Positions 25,112 through 33,085 of a stretch of 36,309 nt of DNA are shown one piece after another (position 1 is the first letter of the stretch; each line of letters starts with the position of its first letter). The stretch is from [Clostridium] symbiosum (lineage in GTDB: Bacteria; Bacillota; Clostridia; Lachnospirales; Lachnospiraceae). Location of the stretch: positions 1 to 36,309 of the forward strand of contig JAETSN010000046.1 in the NCBI GenBank assembly GCA_021769625.1, in the 5' to 3' direction. Position numbers and translations under genes: made by a program. The notes below the pieces were generated by a model that was given only the letters and a program-made list of their open reading frames with translations, did not search any database and was not told where the DNA came from.

Positions 25112-26242
25112 ATGACGAAAAAAAGAAAAAGTTTTATGTTACTGATCAGTATGGTTCTTGTATTGGCACTTCTTGTGGGATGTGGTTCCGACAAGACGCA
25201 GGAGCCCGCGGCGACCGGTACGGAGGGAGCGGCGGAGGAATCGGGCGCGGAAAATACCGGGGAGACGGCAGAGACGGAGAAAACGGACGATGGGGGCGAT
25301 TATCATATTACTTTCGTGACACCGCTCATCGGGCATGACAGTTGGCTTCAGGCAAAGGACGCGCTGTTTGAGGCGGGAGAAGATCTGGGGTTTGAGGCGG
25401 AATGGGTAGGACCTGCAGACGGAAATGTGGATGAGATGATCAATTATCTTGAGATCGCGATCTCCCAGAATGTCAGTGGTATCATCACGCAGGGACAGAA
25501 CCCGGAAGCGATGGTCAGCGTACTCACAAAAGCTTATGAAGCGGGAATTCCCGTCTGTGTGATCGATTCTCCGATCGAAGACGCGCCGCAGCTCGGGTAT
25601 ATCGGTTTTGACCTGGAGGCAGGGGCCAAGATCGGTGTGGAAGCGGCCTATGAACATTTTGGTGCAGACGCGGAGATCAACGCACTGTTTTTAACGACCA
25701 ATATTGATTATACGGCGGCAACGACCGCGTATGACTATTATTGCGAATATCTGGAAGAATACTATGGTGATCATTTCAAGATCCAGCAGCAGGCGACGCA
25801 GGGGGACAGCCTGAAATGTATGGAGGTTGTGGAAACCTGTATTCTGGCGGATGATACGATAAACTGTATTTTCTGTATAGACGGTATCGCGGCTCCGGCG
25901 GCCTATGCTGTACTGGAAGAACATGATCTGGCCGAGGATGTATTTATCGTCGGGATCGATGATACGGATGAACAGATCGATATGATCAGGGATGGAAAAC
26001 TTTACGGTGTTACTTATGGCTCTTTCTATAAACAGGCTTATCAGAGCTGCATGTGGATCATGGATTATATTCAGGACGGAACGGTACCGGAATATGTGTA
26101 TAACGACGTGGGGACGATGATGATCAACGCAGAAAATGTGGATAGTTATAAAGAGATCGCAAATGATAGATCCACCTGGACAAACTATGAACCGATTCCG
26201 TCATTATATCCGGATGGCGATTTTTCAAGAGAGGAATATTAG
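25112..26242 (+). CDS. sugar-binding lipoprotein of the CUT2 transporter (type 1 periplasmic-binding fold)
   Basis: Extracellular binding protein of 376 residues. A signal sequence ends in the lipobox LVGC (Cys24), followed by a Glu/Thr/Ala-rich linker. The binding domain starts near residue 62 with YHITFVTPLIGHDSWLQAKD and shows the family rhythm VSGIITQGQNPEAM, GIPVCVIDSPI and VFIVGIDDTDEQIDMI. These are RbsB/xylose-binding-type blocks, so the ligand should be a mono- or disaccharide. AAAGGAGAGG precedes the ATG. It is followed by a hairpin and then the two-component genes; it might also present ligand to the histidine kinase, but that is a guess. Confidence 0.92.
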   Translation: MTKKRKSFMLLISMVLVLALLVGCGSDKTQEPAATGTEGAAEESGAENTGETAETEKTDDGGDYHITFVTPLIGHDSWLQAKDALFEAGEDLGFEAEWVGPADGNVDEMINYLEIAISQNVSGIITQGQNPEAMVSVLTKAYEAGIPVCVIDSPIEDAPQLGYIGFDLEAGAKIGVEAAYEHFGADAEINALFLTTNIDYTAATTAYDYYCEYLEEYYGDHFKIQQQATQGDSLKCMEVVETCILADDTINCIFCIDGIAAPAAYAVLEEHDLAEDVFIVGIDDTDEQIDMIRDGKLYGVTYGSFYKQAYQSCMWIMDYIQDGTVPEYVYNDVGTMMINAENVDSYKEIANDRSTWTNYEPIPSLYPDGDFSREEY

Positions 26243-26269
26243 GCCTGATAACATATTTTCAGTCATACG

Positions 26270-26296
26270 GAAAGATAGGGAATTTCCCTATCTTTC
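26270..26296. other. perfect 12-bp inverted repeat between binding protein and kinase
   Basis: GAAAGATAGGGA (26270-26281) and TCCCTATCTTTC (26285-26296) are exact reverse complements with a 3-nt loop. Only a weak T-containing tail (CTGTTATAC) follows. It could be a partial terminator that lowers kinase/regulator expression, or an operator next to the TATACT at 26300-26305. Confidence 0.6.
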
Positions 26297-26328
26297 TGTT
26301 ATACTGTAAAATACCTGGGAGGTGACAT

Positions 26329-27792
26329 ATGCAGCATATTGACCGTCAGAGCATTAAAAGTATTTTTCTGCTGATACAGAGTATCGTTATATTTTCGGTG
26401 GCAGCCATATTGATAACGAATATATGGATGATAAACAGGTTTCATGCGGTAATGGAAACAACAGCAAATAAAAATGAGGTGTTGAGCAATATTTTTGATT
26501 ATAATTCCGGCTTTAACAGTACGATCTATCAGTATGTGCAGAGGCCGGATGAGGAGATGAAGGCAGAATATGAACGGCAGAAGGCATCCTGCATGGAAGA
26601 ATTTGATGAGCTGATGGAAGATATTTCACTGCAAAGGACGCGGGTCATGTTTCTCGGGCTGAAGAATATGTATCTGCACAGTTTTGAGTATGCGGATGCT
26701 GCAATTTTATGCAGGGATCAGGGGGAGGCAGAAAGGGCTTACGCGCAGTACAGGGAGCTTGTAAAAAATGCCGGGCTGATCAGCGATGTATTCGGACCGA
26801 TGCATTCTCTGAATACGAAAGACATGCATTCTTATCTGGAAGCGGAGAGAGAAAAATCACGGATATCGACGAGGGTGATCCTGATAAGCCAACTTCTGGC
26901 GATGATACTTATTATAGGAATCCTGACACATGAGATGCGGGAGATCAAGAAAAAAATTGCGGGACTGGATGCCTATGCAGATAATGTTTCCAGACAGCAG
27001 TATGATGAAAAACCGGTGCAGGGAAGAGCAGAGAGCAGAAATGAACTGGATAAGCTTGGGGTAACAATGGCTAAAATGGCGGAAAGTATTCAACGGTATG
27101 TGGCGATCATTGAGGAAAAAGACAGGCAGGCACTGCAGTTAATGAAGGCGGAAAATGAATATCTGAAATTATACGGAACCATGCGGGACGCCCAGATCAA
27201 AGCGTTAAACAGCCAGATCAATCCCCATTTTCTGTATAATACGCTGGGAATCGTATCACAGTTGTGCTACTTGGAGAGGGCGGAAAAAGCGGGAAGAATG
27301 CTAGAGTGTGTGATTGACACATTTCAATATATTACCCGCGCAGCCAACAATATCACGGATCTGAAAAGTGAGATCGAATTTCTGAAAAATTATTTTTATA
27401 TCTGCCGTGTCCGATATGAAAACAAGATTCATTTTAAGATAAAACAGCAGGGGGACATTCCGAATATTCGGCTACCGGGCATGCTGCTTCAGCCTATCGT
27501 AGAAAATGCAGTGCTGCATGGGCTGGCAAACTGCAGAAGCGATGGAGAGGTAACGGTCAGTTTTTTCTGTGATACAAAAAATATTTATATCACGACAGAA
27601 GACAACGGCGAGGGGATGAATTATGAAAATATAGAAGAGATCATGGCCAGTGAAACAGAGAGGGAGGGACATATCGGTGTGAGCAATGTTTTAAAAAGGC
27701 TCCATCTGTATTTTGGAAAACAGGCAGATATCACGATATCGAGTGAGAAAGACTGCGGAACGATAGTGACGATCATCCTGCCTGTGATATAA
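26329..27792 (+). CDS. sensor histidine kinase, YesM/LytS-type
   Basis: Membrane sensor of 487 residues. TM1 lies at about residues 12-32 and TM2 at about 181-199, bracketing a mostly helical external domain of about 150 residues. A HAMP-like segment and coiled coil follow. The His_kinase-type H box INPHFLYNTL puts the phosphoacceptor at His300. N box LLQPIVENAVLHGL and G boxes TTEDNGEGM and GHIGVSNVLKRL are intact, so the kinase should be active. A GGAGGTGA ribosome binding site lies directly before the ATG. It is paired with the response regulator 10 nt downstream and placed behind the CUT2 importer, the usual arrangement for sugar-sensing pairs in clostridia. Confidence 0.93.
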   Translation: MQHIDRQSIKSIFLLIQSIVIFSVAAILITNIWMINRFHAVMETTANKNEVLSNIFDYNSGFNSTIYQYVQRPDEEMKAEYERQKASCMEEFDELMEDISLQRTRVMFLGLKNMYLHSFEYADAAILCRDQGEAERAYAQYRELVKNAGLISDVFGPMHSLNTKDMHSYLEAEREKSRISTRVILISQLLAMILIIGILTHEMREIKKKIAGLDAYADNVSRQQYDEKPVQGRAESRNELDKLGVTMAKMAESIQRYVAIIEEKDRQALQLMKAENEYLKLYGTMRDAQIKALNSQINPHFLYNTLGIVSQLCYLERAEKAGRMLECVIDTFQYITRAANNITDLKSEIEFLKNYFYICRVRYENKIHFKIKQQGDIPNIRLPGMLLQPIVENAVLHGLANCRSDGEVTVSFFCDTKNIYITTEDNGEGMNYENIEEIMASETEREGHIGVSNVLKRLHLYFGKQADITISSEKDCGTIVTIILPVI

Positions 27793-27802
27793 GGAGAACG
27801 CT

Positions 27803-29305
27803 ATGGATTCAAAATCAGTTATTTTAGTAGTGGACGACGAGGAAATCGAGCGAAAAATGATAGTGTATATCTTAAAAAATGAGATGAGTTCTGTCTACAG
27901 CGTCGTGGAGGCATCCGATGGGATGGAGGCGATCGATCTGGCCGGAAAATATCAGCCTCATATCGTTATCATGGATATCCGCATGCCTCTGATGAACGGG
28001 CTGGCAGCACTGAAGGAAATTTTTGATATTGTTCCCGGTGTTTCCTCGATCATTCTGACGGCACATGACGAGTTCGAATATGCGGTGCAGGCGATCAAAC
28101 TGGGGGTGGAGGACTATATCCTGAAACCTGTCAGAAGGGAAAAACTTTTGGATGCCGTTCATAAAGTTGAGAAAAAGCGGAATATGCGCCGGTCCAAAGA
28201 TGATAATGAATGGAAGCGTCAATTTGATTTTTTTACACCTTATATTGAGGACAGTATTATTTCCGCGATAGTCATGGACTCTTATCCGCAGGAAAAGGTG
28301 AAAAATATTCTCGGAAGGATTTTTCCGGAAAACATGAAACTGTGGATGATAGTGGCGGAGTATGAAAAAATGGAAACGGATATGAACAAAAAATATGAGG
28401 AGATCAGGCACTATTTTTATAAAAACCACATCAAAGCGATCGGTTCTCATCTGGGAAGACAGATCATATTACTCGCGCAGCAGCCATGGCAGGAGGAGGA
28501 AGGATTCCCGGAATTGTTGGAAAAGTGCATGACAGAGAAAGAAAAGATAAAGATCTCTCCCGTCGAAGATGCCGGGGAATGCGCAATCCTGTTTCGGAAA
28601 ATGAATATGGAGGATATATCGGCTGACGCGGGGAAGATATCGGATTCGTTTTTTTGTGATGAAAAGGGCATTGCAATCAAAATTGCGACGCAGGAGGCGG
28701 AGAGTGCAGCTGCGATGATGGAAGAGATGCTTTTATGCCGGAGGCATTCGGGCGGTCTGGAAGAATCCGCGGGAGCGGGGATGGAATCCAAAAGGATCGT
28801 AATAGATCATTACTTAAAAATGACAGTGGGAGCTGTTTCCCTTTCTCCGGTAAAATCTTTTGAGATATACGATGAGTTTGATAAGCTGAAAACGGCAATA
28901 CACTCGTATATCGACAGAAGATGTAAGGATGTAATGGAAAGCCAGACGCAGAAAATGTCGGATATGTTGAACAGTGTGATATGTGATATCGAAAATAATT
29001 ATTCGGACGGTTTCTATTCCCTGAGCAGAGCGGCGGATAATCTTGGAATCAGTGCGGCCTATCTGAGCAAGATATTTAAAGAACAGTTTGGTAGTACCTT
29101 CACGAAATATTTGAACGACGTTCGGATCGATGAGGCGAAAAGGATGCTGCATGAGGAGATGGACATTGCCGATATCGCAGAAAAATGCGGTTTTAACAGC
29201 CCAAATTATTTTTGTAAGGTGTTTAAAAAATATACCGGAACACCCGCAGGGGATTACCGGGAATCGTTGGTGGAACAGAAGGTGAAAAGACAGGATATAA
29301 AATAG
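27803..29305 (+). CDS. response regulator, YesN-type (receiver plus AraC HTH)
   Basis: A 500-residue regulator. The receiver has Asp11-Asp12, phosphoacceptor Asp58 in IVIMDIRMP and a conserved Lys in ILKPV. A long central region of unknown fold (about residues 130-390) follows, then two AraC-type helix-turn-helices: LGISAAYLSKIFKEQFGSTF and IAEKCGFNSPNYFCKVFKKY. It should activate the second sugar locus when phosphorylated by the adjacent kinase; autoregulation is likely but no operator can be assigned. AAGGAG precedes the start. No terminator is visible in the 107 nt to the next gene, which has its own promoter. Confidence 0.93.
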   Translation: MDSKSVILVVDDEEIERKMIVYILKNEMSSVYSVVEASDGMEAIDLAGKYQPHIVIMDIRMPLMNGLAALKEIFDIVPGVSSIILTAHDEFEYAVQAIKLGVEDYILKPVRREKLLDAVHKVEKKRNMRRSKDDNEWKRQFDFFTPYIEDSIISAIVMDSYPQEKVKNILGRIFPENMKLWMIVAEYEKMETDMNKKYEEIRHYFYKNHIKAIGSHLGRQIILLAQQPWQEEEGFPELLEKCMTEKEKIKISPVEDAGECAILFRKMNMEDISADAGKISDSFFCDEKGIAIKIATQEAESAAAMMEEMLLCRRHSGGLEESAGAGMESKRIVIDHYLKMTVGAVSLSPVKSFEIYDEFDKLKTAIHSYIDRRCKDVMESQTQKMSDMLNSVICDIENNYSDGFYSLSRAADNLGISAAYLSKIFKEQFGSTFTKYLNDVRIDEAKRMLHEEMDIADIAEKCGFNSPNYFCKVFKKYTGTPAGDYRESLVEQKVKRQDIK

Positions 29306-29342
29306 GGGAGAAATAATATATTTTTAACAATTTCATCACAGC

Positions 29343-29371
29343 TTAGACATATTTGTGTAGTAAAATATACT
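29343..29371 (+). promoter_or_regulatory. promoter of the small alarmone synthetase gene
   Basis: TTAGAC (29343-29348), a 17-nt spacer and TATACT (29366-29371). It overlaps the longest upstream start of the frame, which supports translation from 29413 instead. Confidence 0.55.
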
Positions 29372-29412
29372 GGACTTATGCCGGAAGAGAAAAAGAAACA
29401 GGAACGATAAAT

Positions 29413-30000
29413 ATGAACGATACGGAATACTATAAGCTGGTCCGTCCCTATGAGGATGCCATGAATATGCTGCTGATCAGAGTCAGGGTAGTCGGGCACT
29501 CTCTATATAATAAGGAAGAGGAGCAGCTTTACCATACGATCCAGAGCAGGATCAAGGGGAAGGACAGTATAGAAAATAAACTGATCAAGAAAAATCTGGA
29601 GGCTTCGGTCAAAAACGCGAAGGATTATCTGAGGGACATTGCGGGCATCCGGGTGATCTGTCTGTTCCGCGACGATATCTACAGGCTGGTGGAACTACTC
29701 ACAAGGCAGTCCGACCTGGTCTTCATCAACGAAAAGGATTATATCAGCACGCCGAAGGAAAACGGGTACAGAAGCTATCATCTGATCGTTGGCGTGCCGG
29801 TTTACTGTGCGGATATCATGGAGATCTTTCCGGTGGAAGTGCAGTTCCGTACCATGGAGATGGATCTGTGGGCAAGCATGGAACACAGGATCTTATATAA
29901 GAACGCGCAGAAAAAGGACAGGGAAAAGATCAAGGAGGAACTGAGGATATACAGTGAAAAACTCGGGGAGATGGAAAATTATTTTAAGACCTTTCGGTAG
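29413..30000 (+). CDS. small alarmone synthetase (RelQ/RelP-type GTP pyrophosphokinase)
   Basis: Single-domain (p)ppGpp synthetase of 195 residues, lacking the HD hydrolase, TGS and ACT domains of long RelA/SpoT proteins. Motifs in order: RIKGKDS (46-52), DIAGIRVIC (75-83), ENGYRSYHLIV (116-126) and VEVQFRT (141-147), the last being the usual synthetase signature; a C-terminal helix follows. ATG at 29413 is chosen because the longer frame would start inside the promoter; CAGGA lies about 9 nt upstream. It is probably transcribed alone. Products would lower GTP and so influence CodY, whose gene lies 5 kb away, though the closeness may be chance. Confidence 0.88.
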   Translation: MNDTEYYKLVRPYEDAMNMLLIRVRVVGHSLYNKEEEQLYHTIQSRIKGKDSIENKLIKKNLEASVKNAKDYLRDIAGIRVICLFRDDIYRLVELLTRQSDLVFINEKDYISTPKENGYRSYHLIVGVPVYCADIMEIFPVEVQFRTMEMDLWASMEHRILYKNAQKKDREKIKEELRIYSEKLGEMENYFKTFR

Positions 30001-30032
30001 GAAAGAAAATTTATTTTCCGTTCAAAAATTGC

Positions 30033-30061
30033 TTGCATATTGGGCGTATGTCCTGTATAAT
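30033..30061 (+). promoter_or_regulatory. promoter of the yifB-dprA-topA operon
   Basis: TTGCAT (30033-30038), a 17-nt spacer and a perfect TATAAT (30056-30061). Transcription from here would give a leader of about 255 nt before the yifB start. The first half of the leader is AT-rich with repeated ATCTT-like words; a small CCTCT/AGAGG hairpin lies at 30211-30230. Confidence 0.65.
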
Positions 30062-30257
30062 CTGACTATCTGTTAATGATCTGATATCTGGAAATCTTAT
30101 ATCTTTTCAAAATATCTTAAATATTTCCAAAAACATTTTAAATCTTTTACGTGAAATACCTTAAAGTTTTACAGCAGCATCCGAAAAATTCACAGTCAGA
30201 ATTTCAAAAACCTCTACAGAAACAGAGAGGCATACCTGTATTTGGGGAAAATCCATG

Positions 30258-30311
30258 TCTGCGCCGTATCCGTGGACTTTTCGGCAGGTATGTCCGCGGA
30301 CGCGGCGCGGA
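30258..30311 (+). promoter_or_regulatory. long stable hairpin covering the yifB translation start region
   Basis: Positions 30258-30277 pair with 30292-30311 over 20 steps, with a single A:C mismatch and three G:U pairs; the loop is 30278-30291. The stem is GC-rich (GCGCCG against CGGCGC in the lower half). The ribosome binding site AAGAGGTG begins about 2 nt after the stem, so the structure should affect ribosome access. There is no T run on either strand, so it is not an ordinary terminator. Confidence 0.7.
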
Positions 30312-30325
30312 AAAGAGGTGAAATA

Positions 30326-31870
30326 ATGTACAGTACGGTAATTTCGGGCGGTATCCGGGGCATCTACAGTTATCTCGTGCAGGTGGAGGTGGATACGGCA
30401 CAGGGGCTGCCGGGGTTTGAGATGGTGGGATATCTCGGCAGCGAAGTAAAGGAGGCAAAAGAGCGCGTGCGTGTAGCACTGAAGAATGCGGGCTTTGCGA
30501 TCCCGGCGGAGCGGATCACCGTGAATATCTCTCCGGCGGATATTCCCAAGGAGGGAACAGCGTATGACCTGCCGGTGGCGGTGGCCATTTTAAGTTCCAT
30601 GGAGATCGTACCGAAGGAAGCCCTCACGGATCTTCTGGTGATCGGGGAACTGGGGCTGAACGGGGAACTGCGGCCGGTGAGGGGCGTGCTTCCCGTTGTC
30701 AGGGAGGCGAAGGCCGCTGGATTTAAAAGCTGCATCGTGCCGAAAGAAAATGAGAGGGAAGGCGCGGTGGTGGAGGGAATAGATGTGTACGGACTTTGCT
30801 GCCTGCAGGAGGTGGCAGACTTTTTGCGGCGGTATGAAGCGCCGCCTTTTGAGCCGGCACATGTGGATCTGGAAAATATTTTTTTGCAGCAGAAAGAGAA
30901 GGGACCGGATTTTGCGGATATCCAGGGGCAGAAGGAAGTGCGCAGGGCGGCGGAGATCGCGGCGGCAGGATTTCATCACCTTTTGATGATCGGGCCTCCG
31001 GGCAGTGGAAAGACCATGATAGCAAAGCGGATACCGTCCATCCTGCCGCCCATGAGTATGGAGGAGAGCCTGGAAGTATCCACGATCTATTCGGTGGCGG
31101 GCCTTTTGAAGGAAAAACAGTCCCTTGTGTGCAGGCGGCCTTTTCTAAGCCCCCATCATACGATCTCGGAACATGCTCTGGCAGGAGGCGGTAAAATACC
31201 GCGTCCGGGCGTTTTAAGCCTTTCCCACCGCGGCGTTCTGTTTTTGGACGAACTGACGGAGTTTAAGAGGACAACGCTGGAAATACTGCGTCAGCCCATG
31301 GAAGATAAAGAAGTGCAGATCGCCAGAAGCAGCGGTACTTTTACCTATCCGGCGTCCTGTCTCATCGTGGGGGCAATGAATCCCTGTCCCTGCGGATATT
31401 ATCCGGACAGAAATCATTGCAGCTGCTCTCCATGGGAAATTGACCGGTATCTGCATAAAATTTCGGGACCTGTGTTGGACCGGATGGATCTTGTGGCGGA
31501 GACAAAGAAAGTGGATATCGCCGAACTTTGCAGGGAGAGTGCCGGGGAGAGCAGTGAAGAGATGAGAAGGAGGATCATGAGAGCGAGAGGCATGCAGCAG
31601 AAACGTTTTCAGGGAACGGGACTTTCCTTTAATGCGGATATGGGGCCCGCCCAGGTGCGCAGGTTTTGTCCGTTGGGAGCAGAGCAGCAGCAGATGATGC
31701 AGCAGCTCTTTTCTTCCATGAATCTCAGCGCAAGGGCCTACCACAAGATCATCAAGGTGGCCAGGACCATAGCGGATCTGGAGGAGAGCGAAAAGATCGA
31801 AAGACGCCATCTGGCGGAGGCTGCCTGTTATCGCAGAACTGACAGCAAATACTGGGGGAGGCACAGATGA
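30326..31870 (+). CDS. YifB/ComM-family Mg-chelatase-like AAA ATPase
   Basis: A 514-residue AAA+ protein. The N-terminal Lon-like domain reads GLPGFEMVGYLGSEVKEAKE and RITVNISPADIPKEGTAYDL. The AAA module has Walker A GPPGSGKT (223-230), Walker B LFLDELTEF (about 305-313) and the NPCPCGYYPD loop with clustered cysteines typical of the family. In naturally transformable bacteria ComM is a helicase that extends branch migration during recombination; in this lineage the role is unproved. ATG at 30326 follows AAGAGGTG; the earlier in-frame start at 30242 lies in the leader hairpin region. The stop overlaps dprA as ATGA, so the two should be coupled. Confidence 0.93.
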   Translation: MYSTVISGGIRGIYSYLVQVEVDTAQGLPGFEMVGYLGSEVKEAKERVRVALKNAGFAIPAERITVNISPADIPKEGTAYDLPVAVAILSSMEIVPKEALTDLLVIGELGLNGELRPVRGVLPVVREAKAAGFKSCIVPKENEREGAVVEGIDVYGLCCLQEVADFLRRYEAPPFEPAHVDLENIFLQQKEKGPDFADIQGQKEVRRAAEIAAAGFHHLLMIGPPGSGKTMIAKRIPSILPPMSMEESLEVSTIYSVAGLLKEKQSLVCRRPFLSPHHTISEHALAGGGKIPRPGVLSLSHRGVLFLDELTEFKRTTLEILRQPMEDKEVQIARSSGTFTYPASCLIVGAMNPCPCGYYPDRNHCSCSPWEIDRYLHKISGPVLDRMDLVAETKKVDIAELCRESAGESSEEMRRRIMRARGMQQKRFQGTGLSFNADMGPAQVRRFCPLGAEQQQMMQQLFSSMNLSARAYHKIIKVARTIADLEESEKIERRHLAEAACYRRTDSKYWGRHR

Positions 31871-33012
31871 ACAGAAAAGAAGATAAACCCTATCAGTACT
31901 GGCTGATGAATATAAAGGGGGCAGGGAGAAAAAGAAAGATTTCCTTATTGCAGAAACTGGGCAGTGCGGAAGAGATATACAGGGCGAAACCGGAAATACT
32001 GCGCGCGGCTGCAGGGGAGGGGACTGCAGGGAAAATCCAGGAGTCCAAAAAGGACTGGAATATTTTGGAGGAATATGAAAAGCTGTGCAGGCAGAAAATA
32101 AAATTTACCTGTTATGGAGATGCGGATTATCCGGAGCGGCTTGCGGAAATTCCGGATGCGCCTTTTGCGCTTTATTATCAGGGGCATCTTCCTTCAGACC
32201 GGATACCGGCGGTGGCCCTTATCGGTGCGAGAGCCTGTTCCGAGTATGGCATCTGTGTGGCGAAAGAATTCGGTTCTAAACTGGCAAAAACAGGCATACA
32301 GATTATCAGTGGACTGGCCATGGGGATCGATGGGATCTCCCAGGAGGCGGCGCTTGCGGCAGGGGGAGAAAGTTTCGGCGTACTGGGCTGCGGTGTGGAT
32401 ATCTGCTATCCGAAAAGCAACCGGTGTCTGTATGAGAAGTGCAGGCAGCAGGGCGGAGTCCTTTCGGAATATCCGCCGGGAACAGAGCCGAAAGCAATGC
32501 TTTTTCCGCCCCGCAACCGGATCATCAGCGGACTTTCCGATCTCATTGTGGTCATAGAGGCAAGAGAAAAAAGCGGCACGCTGATCACAGTGGATATGGC
32601 GCTGGAGCAGGGGAGGGAGATTCTGGCAGTGCCGGGCAGGATCACAGATTCCCTGAGCAGAGGATGCAACAGCCTTTTCAGGCAGGGGGCGGGGGTGGCG
32701 GTAAGTCCGTCTGATATTCTGGAGGCTCTTTCCGGTCTCAGGTACTGTATTAATATAGAAGAAACGGCGAAAGAAAACGGGAAGAAAGGAATTTCCGATG
32801 CGGAAAATATCCTGATAAAAGAACTGTCGGTACAGGAGAGGCGGATATATGAGCTGCTGGAAATCCTGCCGAAAACGCCGGATGAACTCTGGCAAAAGGC
32901 GGGGATGACTCTTCCGATACAGGAAGTGATGGGAACTCTTGTGGAGCTGTGCATAAAAGGATTTGCAGAGGCACGCCCTGAGGGCTATTGTCAAAAAAGC
33001 CTTGCAACATAA
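31867..33012 (+). CDS. dprA: DNA-processing protein DprA
   Basis: Loads RecA onto incoming single-stranded DNA during transformation. The 381-residue product has an N-terminal helical domain, then the extended Rossmann fold: VALIGARACSEYG (about 116-128), SGLAMGIDGISQEAAL (about 148-163), VLGCGVDICYPKSN and the LFPPRNRIISGLSD block that binds single-stranded DNA. A C-terminal winged-helix-like region (QERRIYELLEILPKTPDELW) is present. It starts by ATGA overlap with yifB, giving the frequent yifB-dprA-topA order of Firmicutes. Confidence 0.95.
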   Translation: MNRKEDKPYQYWLMNIKGAGRKRKISLLQKLGSAEEIYRAKPEILRAAAGEGTAGKIQESKKDWNILEEYEKLCRQKIKFTCYGDADYPERLAEIPDAPFALYYQGHLPSDRIPAVALIGARACSEYGICVAKEFGSKLAKTGIQIISGLAMGIDGISQEAALAAGGESFGVLGCGVDICYPKSNRCLYEKCRQQGGVLSEYPPGTEPKAMLFPPRNRIISGLSDLIVVIEAREKSGTLITVDMALEQGREILAVPGRITDSLSRGCNSLFRQGAGVAVSPSDILEALSGLRYCINIEETAKENGKKGISDAENILIKELSVQERRIYELLEILPKTPDELWQKAGMTLPIQEVMGTLVELCIKGFAEARPEGYCQKSLAT

Positions 33013-33085
33013 AATAATTTAGTGTATAGTGATTGACAATTGATAAAAATTGCAGGATAGCTGCGGAACTGGAATGGAGAATAGT

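Noticed and set aside
30242-30325. 28-residue N-terminal extension of yifB
   Set aside because: The segment lies in the leader hairpin, and the conserved family start MYSTVISGGIRG at 30326 has its own ribosome binding site.
30068-30325. A known riboswitch (for example c-di-GMP type) in the yifB leader
   Set aside because: The conserved core words of the c-di-GMP-I class were not found; only the hairpin and a small stem are visible.
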